DNA from: Pseudomonas sp. MM223
GTDB taxonomy: Bacteria > Pseudomonadota > Gammaproteobacteria > Pseudomonadales > Pseudomonadaceae
Reading direction: 5' to 3'
Length of the DNA: 64,000 bases
NCBI GenBank assembly: GCA_947090765.1
Contig: OX352322.1
Span: 4,261,501 to 4,325,500, forward strand
Part shown: one piece after another, positions 49,496 through 59,160 of the stretch
How the letters are laid out: each line of letters opens with the position of its first letter
Numbering within the stretch: position 1 is the first letter of the stretch
The notes under the pieces: model-generated
Seen by the model: the letters and a program-made list of their open reading frames with translations, nothing else
Told to the model about the DNA's origin: nothing
Database searches by the model: none
Position numbers and translations under genes: made by a program

Positions 49496-50795
49496 ATGAT
49501 CACCTTCGAGAGCCCCACCTACTACTCGGCGACCAAGAAGTACAACCTGAGCTTCCCCACCCTGGAAAGCGACATCGAGGCCGATGTCGTGGTAATTGGT
49601 GGCGGCTTCTCCGGTATCAACACCGCCCTGGAGCTTGCAGAACAGGGCGTGACCAACATCGTCGTGCTCGAAGCCCGCTACCTGGGCTACGGTGGCACCG
49701 GGCGCAACGGCGGGCAGATCATGGCGGGCATCGGCCACGACCTGGAGAAGGTCCGCAGCAGCGTCGGCGATCAGGGCGTGAGGGACATATTCGAGATCAG
49801 CGAACTGGGCGCCGGCATCATCAAGGCACGCATCGCCCGCTACGCCATCGACGCCGACTTCTGCCACGGCTACGGCTACATGGGCTTCAACCGCCGCCAG
49901 GAACAGACCCTGCGCAAGTGGGAAAAGGAATTCAAGGCGATCAACACACGCGACGAAATCCGCTTTCTTGGCGGCAGTGAAGTGCGCCAGATCATCGGCA
50001 GCAACGCCTACAGCAGCGCCCTGCTGCACATGGGCGGTGGCCATGTACATTCACTGAACCTGTTGCTGGGCGAAGCGCAGGCGCTGGTGGGCCATGGCGC
50101 ACGCATCTTCGAACACAGCCCGGCCCTGGAAGTGACCTACGGCGAGCGCATCAAGGTACGTACCGGCCGCGGCTCGGTGCGCGCCAGCAAGCTGCTATGG
50201 GCCTGCGACAGCTTCCTCAACAAGCTGGAGCCGGAGCTGCACGCGCGCACCATCAACACCTATGCCTTCCAGATGATGACCGAGCCATTGCCAGATGAGC
50301 TGATCGAGCGTATCAGCCCGATACGCGGGGCCTACAGCGACATACGCCCGGTCATCGACTATTACCGGGTCACCCGCGAAAACCGCCTGCTGTTCGGCGC
50401 CGCCACCCCCTTAGTCGAGCACTTTCCGCTGGACCTGAAGGCCTGGAACCGCGCCCTGATGCTGAAGATATTCCCCTACCTGAAAGACGTGCGCATCGAC
50501 CTGGCCTGGGGCGGCCCGATGGCCACCAGTGCCAACCTGTTCCCGCAGATCGGCACCCTCGGTAATCGCCCCAACGCCTTCTATGTACAGGGCTACTCCG
50601 GCTTTGGTGTTACGCCCAGCCACATCATTTGCAAGGTCCTCGCCGAGGGCATGCTGGAGGGATCGAAGCGCTATGACCTGATCGAGCTCGGTCAAGCATG
50701 CGCGCATCTTCGGCAAGGACCACTTCCGCCCGCTGCTGCTCACTGCCGGCAAGACCGTGCACCAGCTGTCGGGCTACTTCAACGGCCGTCGCTGA
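49496..50795 (+). pseudogene. FAD-dependent amine oxidase (PuuB/DadA-like), frameshifted
   Basis: The protein is DAO-type: FAD-binding VVVIGGGFSGINTALELAEQG, then GYGGTGRNGGQI and a C-terminal YVQGYSGFGVTPSH. One extra G at 50690-50691 breaks the frame; deleting it restores LIELVKHARIFGKDHFRPLL and a stop at 50793-50795 (432 aa). Without it the frame runs on into the cupin gene. Predicted role: oxidative deamination of an amine (tyramine-like) to the aldehyde; PuuB homologues oxidise gamma-glutamylputrescine. The loss affects only the last ~35 residues, so partial activity is not excluded. Confidence 0.85.
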
Positions 50796-50824
50796 ACCTT
50801 TTGACTCAACCCTGGAGAACTGCC

Positions 50825-51190
50825 ATGACCCTTACCGCCGCCAAGCAAGGCGTACAACTGTCCGAACTCGATGCCTGGGGCACCGTTGCCGACCTGGGCT
50901 CGGAAATACTTGAAGGCGACGTGAAAGCCTTTGGCAAGATGACCTATGGCGCGCCCGACGACGCGGTCAGCAGTGCTTACTTCGGCACTACGCGCGGCAA
51001 GTTCCGCATGGTCTACCCGTTCGACGAACAGGCGGTGATCGTGACGGGCGAAATCCAGCTGACCGATGAATCCACCGGCCAGGTTACCCGCTACAAAGCC
51101 GGTGATGCCTGGTTCGTAACCAAGGGCACGCCGGTGCTGTGGGAAGTGCTGAGCGAGTCGTTCGTCAAGCATTACCTGGCGGTGGCTTGA
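50825..51190 (+). CDS. Cupin domain protein
   Basis: 121 aa cupin_3 (ureidoglycine hydrolase-type) protein: EGDVKAFGKMTYGAPDDAVSSAYFG..., RYKAGDAWFVTKGTPVLWEV. Start at 50825, 29 bp after the oxidase stop. Often paired with PuuB-like oxidases; role unknown. Confidence 0.85.
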   Translation: MTLTAAKQGVQLSELDAWGTVADLGSEILEGDVKAFGKMTYGAPDDAVSSAYFGTTRGKFRMVYPFDEQAVIVTGEIQLTDESTGQVTRYKAGDAWFVTKGTPVLWEVLSESFVKHYLAVA

Positions 51191-51205
51191 GCCTATGGCT
51201 TGAGG

Positions 51206-51298
51206 GCCTCATCGCCGGCAAGCCAGCTCCCACAGGTCTCCACAGGTCTCAAGTTTGGTGGGCTACCTGTGGGAGCTGGCTTGCCGGCGATGAGGCCT
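51206..51298. repeat. REP doublet between cupin and AraC genes
   Basis: GGCCTCATCGCCGGCAAGCCAGCTCCCACAG-type arm and its complement, with a short CTCCACAGGTCTC direct repeat in between; convergent-gene spacer. Confidence 0.75.
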
Positions 51299-51332
51299 GC
51301 ACAAGCACCACAAGACCATGGCCGCTTCACAC

Positions 51333-52274
51333 TCAAACCATCGCCTGCGCCCGGTAATCCTTGGGCGAGCGTTCGAACTGTTTCTTGAACGAACGGCTGA
51401 AATGCGCCGAGTCGGTAAACCCCCACTTGTAGGCAATCGAGGTGATCGACTCGCTCCTGAAGAACGGGTTGGCCAGGTCATCGGCACTGCGCTTCAGGCG
51501 CGCCCGCTGTATGTAGCGGCACACGCTGTCCCCTTCCTCTTCGAACAACCGGTACAGGTGGCGTACCGAAATATTCAGGCGACCAGCCAGGTTGGACGGG
51601 GTCAGCCCTGGCTGTGACAACGACTCGTCGATTACCTGCTGCACATAGCCACGCAGGTTGGCACCGCTCAAGGCCCCCAGGTTGCCCGGTGCTTCGCCAT
51701 GGCGCTCGAAGCCCGGCTCCAGCAAGGCGATGAAGGCGGTTTGCAGCGCATCACCCTGGGCGCCATCGCCACTGACGTTACCGTCTTTGCACAGTTGGTC
51801 CATCAGCACATGCAGCATGCGCCCGCAAGCGTTGCTTGAGGAGATCTTGCCAAACATCGGGCCGCTGCCCTGCACGTACTTGCGCACCTGCTCGCGCGAC
51901 AGGGCCAGCGAGACATGCTCGATCAAGCCGCTGGGCTTGATCTCGCAACGCCCCACCGAATCCATCAGCAGCAACTCGCCCGGCGCCAGGCTGACCTGCA
52001 TGCCACCCTGGGACACGGTGGAATGCCCCGCACGCTGGCTGACCAGAAAGCAATGCTGGTCATCGTCAAGCGTGGGGTTTTCGCCCAGCCGGCGGATGTT
52101 GCCGGCATTGGTGCGCAGGTTGGCCAGCGGCAAGCCAGCGCGGGAAAAGGTAGACACCTCGCCGATGAACAACGAGTGATTGGACGCAAGCTCCGTCTCG
52201 AAGCGGCCACAGATCTGCTGCATGGCCGTGGTCCAGCGTTCCAGCCCCTGACGGTTGGATTGTTGAGTATGCAT
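51333..52274 (-). CDS. AraC-family regulator, FeaR-like
   Basis: 313 aa. N-terminal AraC-binding_2-type sensor (about 30-200) and C-terminal AraC HTH (LAGRLNISVRHLYRLFEEEGDSVCRYIQRARLKRSADDL ... ITSIAYKWGFTDSAHFSRSFKKQF), the organisation of FeaR, which activates amine oxidase and phenylacetaldehyde dehydrogenase genes in E. coli. Genes around it carry a shared TGNCA-N8-CAAGA motif, close to the known FeaR half-site. Upstream lies a 34-bp near-palindrome (52304-52337). Confidence 0.85.
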   Translation of the reverse strand: MHTQQSNRQGLERWTTAMQQICGRFETELASNHSLFIGEVSTFSRAGLPLANLRTNAGNIRRLGENPTLDDDQHCFLVSQRAGHSTVSQGGMQVSLAPGELLLMDSVGRCEIKPSGLIEHVSLALSREQVRKYVQGSGPMFGKISSSNACGRMLHVLMDQLCKDGNVSGDGAQGDALQTAFIALLEPGFERHGEAPGNLGALSGANLRGYVQQVIDESLSQPGLTPSNLAGRLNISVRHLYRLFEEEGDSVCRYIQRARLKRSADDLANPFFRSESITSIAYKWGFTDSAHFSRSFKKQFERSPKDYRAQAMV

Positions 52275-52303
52275 GGCTGCCCTCGACGCAGGATTTGTTG
52301 TTA

Positions 52304-52337
52304 TGCGTGCATTGTTAACATGTTATCAATGCACGCA
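52304..52337. promoter_or_regulatory. 34-bp near-perfect palindrome before feaR-like gene
   Basis: Arms TGCGTGCATTG and CAATGCACGCA flank a core TAACATGTTA; only one of 17 pairs mismatches. It begins 30 bp before the AraC start. The core matches the HpaR-like dyad GTTAACATATTAAC at 12 of 14 positions. Confidence 0.6.
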
Positions 52338-52387
52338 CAACTGTCATCATTTGTCGTTAGACACAGCAAGTCATGTGCCAGGCTACG

Positions 52388-52960
52388 TCAAAGGCTGGGG
52401 AGCAAACGGCTGAACTGGGCCAGGCTGGCCATCAGGTGCACCCGCTGTTGCGGGCTGATCGGAATGTACCGACGAAACGCCGGCATGCGGTTGACCACTT
52501 CGCTGCCACCCATGTGTTCCAGCGTCAGCAGCCATTGGCCGTCGCGCCAGGCCAGGGTCAGGCGCTTGAAATCCAGCGGCATCAGCGCAGCTACCAGTGC
52601 TGCCTGCTGCAGTAACCGCTCGCGCAGTTGGGTGAAGCGCGCCCGGTCGCCCTTGCGGTACACGCAGGCCAGGCCGGTACGGCGCAGCGCACCGGTATGG
52701 CGCAGCTCCAGGCTCACCTCGCCCCCTTGCGGGGCAGCTAGCTGCAGCTGGAACTCACAGGTGACGATGTGCATCAGCAGGTGGGCCTCGACGCGTTCGT
52801 GCACCTTGGCCTGCCAGCCTTGGGCCGGGTCTTGGATCACCCCGGCAGTGGCCAGGTCTTGCTGCCCCAGGTTGCGCGCCAGGCATGCCAGCGTCGCACC
52901 CGGGCGATAGCCGGCAGGCGCCCTTGGCGCCAGCAAGCGTTCACGCAAACTTCTGATCAT
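52388..52960 (-). CDS. DUF3156 family protein
   Basis: 190 aa from ATG 52960 (MIRSLRERLLAPRAP), overlapping the permease stop by 20 bp. Contains GYRPGATLACLARNLGQQDL and LEHMGGSEVVNRMPAFRRYIPI. DUF3156 genes sit next to APC permeases in Pseudomonas; function unknown. The overlap implies translational coupling with the permease. Confidence 0.85.
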   Translation of the reverse strand: MIRSLRERLLAPRAPAGYRPGATLACLARNLGQQDLATAGVIQDPAQGWQAKVHERVEAHLLMHIVTCEFQLQLAAPQGGEVSLELRHTGALRRTGLACVYRKGDRARFTQLRERLLQQAALVAALMPLDFKRLTLAWRDGQWLLTLEHMGGSEVVNRMPAFRRYIPISPQQRVHLMASLAQFSRLLPSL

Positions 52961-54437
52961 GCAGCACGTGCTCCACAGCGTGGCCAGGCTCGGCGGCGAA
53001 CTCTTTCTCGAGCACATCCTCGACCCGCGCCGGCTTGAACGGGTTGACCTTTTGCACGCACAGCGTCCAGAACAACGCATAGGCCGCCGTGGCGCCCAGC
53101 ATGATGGCGAACGGCACGTAGACATCGGCAGGGTTCATGCCCGGCGGTGTGATGAACGCCATGCCGATCAGGATACCGCTGCTGGAAAAAATCTGCGGCA
53201 ACGGGAACAGCGGCGAGCGGTAGGCACGCGGCAAGTCCGGGCGGCGAATGCGCAATATCACCACCGACAGCGTCACCAGCAGGTACGCGGTGCTCCAGGC
53301 GCACACGGCTGCCAGCACCAGGTGCAGGATGTTGTCCGGGTTGCCGCCCAGGTACCAGGCATGCAGGCAAGGGATCAACGCCACCACCAGGATGCACAGC
53401 AGCGGTGTCTTGAAACGCGGGTGCAGGTAGGCGAACACCTTGGGCAACGCGCCGTCGACCGCCATGCCGTAGAGAATGCGTGGCACACCGGCCATCAACG
53501 TGTTGATGGTCGCCGCGCCGGCGAACAGAAAACCGATGCCCAGCCACACCGGGCCGATGTCACCCATCACCTGCTCGGCAAAACGCGGGATGGCCATGGG
53601 CGTGTCCAGCAGGTGCACGCCACTGGCGGCATCCAGCACCACGTTTTCCACCTGGCGCTTCATCGCCGCACCGTAGATGAACATGCAACTGGCCACACCA
53701 AACAGGCCCAGCGCCATGGCCCGCGGCAGCACCCAGGCCGAGCGACGCAGCTCGGGCGCCAGCGGTGTGACGAACTCGCAACCAACGAACATGAACATGG
53801 CCATGCCGACCAGCGACAGGATGGTCATCAGGTCGGTGCCCACCATCGACACGCCGAACGGGCCGTCCAGTTCCACCGCTGGCGCGGCGATCAGGCCAAG
53901 CACGCCGAACACCATCAAGGTGGTCCACATGCCGAAGGTAAGCACCACTTCGGCGCGGCTGAAGGCGCTGACGCCAAAGGCATTGAGCACCGCAAACGCC
54001 ACCACGAAGCACACCCCCAGCAGCCACGAACCACCGGCGGATTCGGCCAAGGTATTGAGGTGCTCGAAGTTCACCAGCGCCATCACCCCCGACAGGATGG
54101 TTTCGGCGGTGCCGGCAAATACATGCACGATCAGGTAGGCCGACAGCGTGCCAGTAATGGCGAAGAAGCGGCCCATGCCGCAGTTGATGTAGTCGTACAC
54201 CGAGCCTGTGGTCGGCAGGATCGACGCGGCCTCGGCAAAGGTGGTGGACTGCGCCAGCATCATCAGTGCGGCGATGACCATGGCCACGGCGAAGGCGCTG
54301 CCGCCAATGCCAAAGCCCATGGTCGCGGTGAGGATCACCGGGCTGGCCATGATCAGCCCGACGGTGCTGGCCAGTGCGGTGGGGAAACCGACCGTGCCGC
54401 GGTTAAGGTGCTCGGTGAGCTTGTTGTTGAGTGACAT
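52941..54437 (-). CDS. APC superfamily amine/amino-acid permease
   Basis: 498 aa from ATG 54437 (MSLNNKLTEHLNRG), about 12-14 membrane segments. APC signature GLIMASPVILTATMGFGIGGSAFA and GVPRILYGMAVDGALPKVFAYLHP. Probably imports the amine substrate of the neighbouring oxidase. A FeaR-like site lies 68 bp upstream. Confidence 0.9.
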   Translation of the reverse strand: MSLNNKLTEHLNRGTVGFPTALASTVGLIMASPVILTATMGFGIGGSAFAVAMVIAALMMLAQSTTFAEAASILPTTGSVYDYINCGMGRFFAITGTLSAYLIVHVFAGTAETILSGVMALVNFEHLNTLAESAGGSWLLGVCFVVAFAVLNAFGVSAFSRAEVVLTFGMWTTLMVFGVLGLIAAPAVELDGPFGVSMVGTDLMTILSLVGMAMFMFVGCEFVTPLAPELRRSAWVLPRAMALGLFGVASCMFIYGAAMKRQVENVVLDAASGVHLLDTPMAIPRFAEQVMGDIGPVWLGIGFLFAGAATINTLMAGVPRILYGMAVDGALPKVFAYLHPRFKTPLLCILVVALIPCLHAWYLGGNPDNILHLVLAAVCAWSTAYLLVTLSVVILRIRRPDLPRAYRSPLFPLPQIFSSSGILIGMAFITPPGMNPADVYVPFAIMLGATAAYALFWTLCVQKVNPFKPARVEDVLEKEFAAEPGHAVEHVLHDQKFA

Positions 54438-54504
54438 TGTTATGCCCCGGCTTGTTTTTGTGGCGTTGAACGAGTGATTACTCTGCGCTGTGGGCGGTAT
54501 GGCG

Positions 54505-54522
54505 TCTTGCCAATGGCTGCCG
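54505..54522 (-). promoter_or_regulatory. FeaR-like site 2 (permease)
   Basis: On the minus strand CGGCA-GCCATTGG-CAAGA; one mismatch (first C for T) to the consensus. 68 bp before the permease start. Confidence 0.5.
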
Positions 54523-54622
54523 CAAGGTTTGTTGCTGCCTGCCAGCAACCAGCCAAGACCCCGCTCCCACAATGGACTGTGCAAGGCTTACCCGACACGC
54601 TTGGCACCCACAGTCATGCCCC

Positions 54623-54640
54623 TGTCACGCAGGCACAAGA
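54623..54640 (+). promoter_or_regulatory. FeaR-like site 3 (aldehyde dehydrogenase)
   Basis: TGTCA-CGCAGGCA-CAAGA, 57 bp before the start. Together with two flanking bases it matches the site at 59159-59178 at 19 of 20 positions. Confidence 0.65.
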
Positions 54641-54696
54641 ACCGCTCTGCCCCGCTCACTAAGCTGCAAGCTTTGGTTACCTGCCCCGGAGTCTGC

Positions 54697-56185
54697 ATGA
54701 GCGACATCACCCTCCTACCTGCCGTCACGGCCTTCCTGGCCCGCGAGCATGGCGTGTTCATCCACGGCCAGCACCTTGCCAGCCAGTCGTCGTCGACAAT
54801 TGCCGTGGTCAACCCGGCCAACGGCCAGACCATCGCCCACATCGCCGACGCCAACCAGGCCGATGTCGACCAGGCTGTCGGGCTCTTCGCGCCAAGGTTT
54901 CACCGCCTGGTCGCACACCAGCCCCGCCGCCCGCGCCGCCGTGCTGTTCAAGCTGGCCGACCTGCTGGAAGCCAACCGCGAAGAGCTGGCACAGCTGGAA
55001 ACCTTGCAGTCCGGCAAGCTGATCGGCATTTCCCGTGCCTTCGAAGTAGAGCAGGCCGCGCACTTCCTGCGCTATTACGCCGGCTGGGCCACCAAGATCA
55101 CCGGCCAGACCATCACCCCGTCGCTGCCCTCGTTCGCCGGTGAGCGCTACAGCGCCTTCACCCTGCGCGAGCCGATTGGCGTGGTGGTGGGCATCGTGCC
55201 GTGGAACTTCGCCACCATGATCGCCATCTGGAAGCTGGCCTCGGCCCTGACCACCGGCTGCAGCATCATCCTCAAGCCCAGCGAATTCACCCCGCTGACA
55301 CTGTTGCGCATCGCCGAACTGGCCACCGAAGCCGGCCTGCCGGCCGGTGCATTGAACGTGCTGACCGGTGGTGGCCTGGTGGGCAAGGCGTTGATCGAGC
55401 ACGCAGATACCGACAAAGTGTCGTTCACCGGCTCCGTCCCTACCGGCATCGCCGTCGGCCAGGCGGCCATGGGCGCCAAACTGACCCGCGCAACGCTGGA
55501 ACTGGGCGGCAAGAACGCGGTGGCCTTCCTGCCCGATGTGGCAACCGACAAGGCCGTGGACGGCATCATCGAGGCCGGCTTCCTGCACTCGGGGCAAATC
55601 TGCGCCGCTGGCGAGCGCTTCTACGTGCACCGCTCGCGCATCGACCCGCTGCTGGACGCGCTGTCGCAGCGCCTGGGCCAGTTGAAAGTGGGCTCGCCGC
55701 TGGACGAAGCTACCCAGTTTGGCCCGGTGGCCAACAAACCGCACCAGCAAAAACTGGCCGAACTGTTCGCCATCGCCCGCGCCGAAGGCAGCCAGATCAT
55801 TCACGGCGGCACGCTGGGCGACGGCCCTGGCTGCTTCGTCGAGCCTACGGTCATCCTCGCCAGGTCGGCCAGCGACACCCTGCTCAACCAGGAAACCTTC
55901 GGCCCGGTGGCGACCTTCCTGCCGTATGACGACGAAGACGAACTGCTGCACCTGATGAACGCCTCGCCCTATGGCCTAAGCGCCAGCCTGTGGACCAACG
56001 ACCTGGGCAAGGCCATGCGCATGATCCCGCAAATCCAGGCCGGTACCCTGTGGGTGAACATGCACACCCTGCTCGACCCGGCTGTGCCGTTTGGTGGCAT
56101 CAAGGCTTCCGGCATTGGCCGCGAGTTCGGCTCGGCCTTCATCGATGACTTCACCGAACTCAAGTCGGTGATGATCCGCTACTGA
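54697..56185 (+). pseudogene. Aldehyde dehydrogenase (FeaB/PadA-like), frameshifted
   Basis: Start MSDITLLPAVTAFLAREHG at 54697. One extra G in GGG at 54880-54882 shifts the frame; removing it restores DQAVGSSRQGFTAWSHTSPAARAA and a 495-aa enzyme. Catalytic Glu (TLELGGKNAV) and Cys (HSGQICAAGERF) and the PFGGIKASGIGREFG end are intact. Resembles phenylacetaldehyde dehydrogenases; predicted to oxidise (4-hydroxy)phenylacetaldehyde to the acid feeding hpa. Internal starts after the shift would lack about 60-80 N-terminal residues. Confidence 0.88.
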
Positions 56186-56216
56186 CCCGCCCCCTGGCCA
56201 AGGCGTGCAAACGCCT

Positions 56217-56234
56217 TGGCAGCCACGAACAAGA
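56217..56234 (+). promoter_or_regulatory. FeaR-like site 4 (porin)
   Basis: TGGCA-GCCACGAA-CAAGA, 130 bp before the porin start, directly after the aldehyde dehydrogenase stop (56185). Confidence 0.55.
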
Positions 56235-56363
56235 CCCCGCCCCATTGCACACGCCCTAATAGGCCATCGCCGCCAACCGCGATGGCCCCTCGCCAGACCG
56301 AGGGTGCCCCCGAACAACAAAGGCCCCTGTGTAGGTGGCCGAGAAAAAACGAGGGATGTACAA

Positions 56364-57674
56364 ATGGTCAAACCACAGACGCTGTCCAGCCTGGCCCTGG
56401 CAACCTTGCTGGCCAGCCAGGCCGCGCCGGCCGTTGAGCCTGTACGCCGACGATGACAGCCACCTGAACGCCGACATGCTGGCGGTATGGGGCATGTTCA
56501 ACAGCCGCAAGAACTACGACGGCACCACGGGTGGTTCGACCTGGCGCGAAGGCTTTATCAAGTATGGCCTTAGCGGTGACCAGGGCCTGGCCGGCAACGG
56601 CACGCTGTATGGCAGCCTGAACTGGGTGAGTTCAGCCACCTGGGGCGATGGCGATGCGGCCGGCAACACTGACGGTTCCGAACGCACCACCAAGATCGAA
56701 GACGCCTTCCTCGGCTGGCGCTCGGCCGACCTGTTCCCGGTGCTGGGCAAAGATGGCGTCGACGTTTCCGCCGGCCGCCAGACCATTCGCCTGGGCAGTG
56801 GCTTTTTGATCAACGACGACGGCCCGAACCTGGGCAATGGCGTCGCCGACGGTGCACTGGACCGTGGCGGCGCTTACTACCTGGCCGCCCGCCACGCCTT
56901 CGACCGCACCGCCATGCTGCGCCTGGGTGGCAGCGATGGCCTGCACGGCAGCCTGCTGTGGCTGAAATCCGACAACCGTGCCCAGGCCGAAACCGAACTG
57001 GCTGCCGGTACCCTCGACTACACCCACGCGCTGGGCACCCTGGGGCTGACCTGGGTTCACGGCATCGACGTCGCCGACCAGTGGGCCAGCGACTTCCAGA
57101 AAGCCCGCGAAGGCATGGACGTGTACAGCGTGCGCGGCGAAGGCAGCGCCGGCATCGACAATGCCAGTTTTGCTTTCGAATACGCCTGGCAGGACAAGAC
57201 CGACGGCCCCGAGCAAGCCTGGTACCTGCAGGCCGGTTACACCTTCGCCGACCTGCCTTGGGCACCGTCGGTTACCTACCGCTACACCCGCTACTCGGCG
57301 GGCTGGGACTCGTTGTTCAGCGGCCTGTCTTCCGGCTATGGCACGTGGTTCCAGGGGGAAGTCGCCGCCAACTACGCCGGCCCGTTCAACAGCAACACCG
57401 GCATCCACCATGTGGGCGTGAAGGCAACACCGCTGGAAAACCTCACGGTCGGCGCGCTGTACTTCGACTTCGACACCGTGCGCACCCGTGACAGCCTCAA
57501 CCTCGATGCCCGGGGCTGGACCTGTACGTGGAATGGGCGGTCAACGAGCACCTGATCATCAGCCCGCTGGTGGGCCTGTACCAGCCGCGCAAGGACGAGA
57601 GCAACGGCGGCAACCAGGTGGGGGGCAATGGCACGAATGTGTACAGCCAGTTGACCGTGGCTGTGCCGTTTTAG
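56364..57674 (+). pseudogene. Outer-membrane porin, two frameshifts
   Basis: Signal peptide MVKPQTLSSLALATLLASQAAPA; an extra T near 56434-56435 disrupts the frame (deleting it gives AVSLYADDDSHLN), and one base is missing near 57511-57515 (restoring ARGLDLYVEWAVNEHL). Corrected length about 436 aa, ending VYSQLTVAVPF (aromatic end). Beta-barrel pattern similar to the alginate-export/DUF1302-like porins; substrate probably an aromatic or amine. Two breaks make it the most damaged gene here. Confidence 0.75.
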
Positions 57675-57701
57675 TGCACATGCAGAAGCCTATGCATTCG
57701 A

Positions 57702-57818
57702 TGTAGGCGCGGCCTTGTGCCGCGAAAGGGCTGCGCAGCAGCCCCTGCAATATCTGTGTCGACGCACAAACCGAGGGGCCGCTTTGCGGCCCTTTCGCGG
57801 CGCAAGGCCGCTCCTACA
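57702..57818. repeat. REP doublet between porin and MFS genes
   Basis: TGTAGGCGCGGCCTTGTGCCGCG on one side and its complement GCGGCGCAAGGCCGCTCCTACA on the other. Confidence 0.75.
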
Positions 57819-57875
57819 GGGTCTGCGTGCTTTAGGAGGTTTGACGTTGGCTGCACTGGCGAATAAGATCCACCA

Positions 57876-57893
57876 ACCTACCGACCGGTAGGT
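57876..57893. promoter_or_regulatory. TetR-type operator before Bcr/CflA gene
   Basis: ACCTACCG-AC-CGGTAGGT: perfect 8-bp arms around 2 bp, 22 bp before the start codon. Confidence 0.65.
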
Positions 57894-57915
57894 GAAAAAT
57901 CAGCCAGAGAAAACC

Positions 57916-59133
57916 ATGCAAGCCAATCCCTCTCCCCTCATACGCTTCAGCTTCGCCTTGGGCCTTGGCCTGATCGGCGCCCTCGGCCCTTCCGCCGTCG
58001 ACATGTACCTGTCGAGCCTGCCGGAAATCGCCAGCCACTATCAAGCAAGCTTCACGCGCGTTCAGCTGACGCTGACGTTCTTCCTGCTGGCCATGGGTGC
58101 CGGCCAGTTGATCTTCGGCCCCATCGTCGACGCCTATGGCCGGCGCAAACCGCTGCTGGCCGGCCTGCTGCTGTTCATCCTGTGCTCGCTCGGCGCAGCC
58201 GCTGCTCCCAGCCTCGACACCTTGATCATGTTGCGCTTCTTCCAGGGCCTGGGCAGCGCGCTGACCCTGGTGGTGATCATGAGCATGGTGCGCGATGTCA
58301 GCCAGGGCGTTGCCGCGACCAAACTGTTTGCCCTGCTGATGACCATCGAAGGCGTGGCGCCAATCCTGGCACCGGCCCTGGGCGGCGTGATCGACGCGCA
58401 TTTCGGCTGGCGTGCAGTGATGCTGGTACTCGCCGGCATGGGCGTGGCAGTGCTGGTCAACAGTGTGTTGAACCTGCCGGAAACCCTGCCCTTGGGTAAA
58501 CGCGAACCCCTGCGCCTGGGCCACGCCTGCCGCACCTACCTGGCCATTTTGGCCGACCGCCGATTCCTGCGCCCGACCCTGGCAGTGGCTGCGGTGTTCT
58601 TCTTCCTGTTCGCCTACATCGGCGGTGCCACCCTGGTGTACCAGGCCCACTACGGCCTGAGCGCCCAGGCCTTCGGCCTGCTGTTCGGCGCCACCGGCGT
58701 GTCGATCCTGTTCGGCGCCATGACGGCCAGCCGCCTGATCAGCCGGCTGGGCCTGAACACCCTGACTCGGGTGGGCGTGCTGTGCATGGCCGGCGGCGCC
58801 TGCATCAGCCTGCTTGGCGCACTGACGGGCCTGGGGCTACCGGGTGTGGCTGGCGGCATGGTGGTAGCCCTGTTCGGCCTGGGGATAGCCGAGTCGACGC
58901 TGATGTCGCTGGTGATGGCCTCGCAGGACAAGGCACTGGGCTCTACCGCAGCGCTGCTGGGTGCCATCCAGCTGTCGGCGTCTGCCGGCGCGGCCCCTCT
59001 GGCAGCGGTGGTACTGAACCACGGCCCGAGCGCGTGGGCCGCGCTGCTGGCCCTGTGCACCCTGTTGGTGTGCCTGTTGACCGCCCTGAGCCTGCGCGAC
59101 ACCCCTGCCAGCTTTTCTCTGGCCGGGCATTGA
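57916..59133 (+). CDS. Bcr/CflA family MFS exporter (second copy)
   Basis: 405 aa from ATG 57916 (MQANPSPLIRFSFALGLG). About 12 membrane segments; motif A GPIVDAYGRRKPLLAGLL; GALGPSAVDMYLSSLPEIASHY matches Bcr/CflA N-termini. A GTG at 57892 is an alternative. Probably repressed by a TetR protein via the site at 57876. Confidence 0.9.
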   Translation: MQANPSPLIRFSFALGLGLIGALGPSAVDMYLSSLPEIASHYQASFTRVQLTLTFFLLAMGAGQLIFGPIVDAYGRRKPLLAGLLLFILCSLGAAAAPSLDTLIMLRFFQGLGSALTLVVIMSMVRDVSQGVAATKLFALLMTIEGVAPILAPALGGVIDAHFGWRAVMLVLAGMGVAVLVNSVLNLPETLPLGKREPLRLGHACRTYLAILADRRFLRPTLAVAAVFFFLFAYIGGATLVYQAHYGLSAQAFGLLFGATGVSILFGAMTASRLISRLGLNTLTRVGVLCMAGGACISLLGALTGLGLPGVAGGMVVALFGLGIAESTLMSLVMASQDKALGSTAALLGAIQLSASAGAAPLAAVVLNHGPSAWAALLALCTLLVCLLTALSLRDTPASFSLAGH

Positions 59134-59160
59134 TTCCCTGGCACTGAGGGTCAACTCGCC

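Larger units (their letters stand above)
54438..54696. promoter_or_regulatory. Divergent promoter region permease / aldehyde dehydrogenase
   Basis: 259 bp with two FeaR-like sites, one for each direction (54505-54522 and 54623-54640), and a half REP unit near 54560-54580. No gene seen. Confidence 0.6.

Noticed and set aside
49496..51190. Fusion protein of amine oxidase and cupin
   Set aside because: The fusion exists only because of the extra G at 50690-50691; correcting it yields two normal proteins, and the cupin has its own start.
54610..54630. Sigma-54 promoter before the aldehyde dehydrogenase (TGGCAC...TGC)
   Set aside because: The GG to GC spacing is three bases too long for a -24/-12 promoter.
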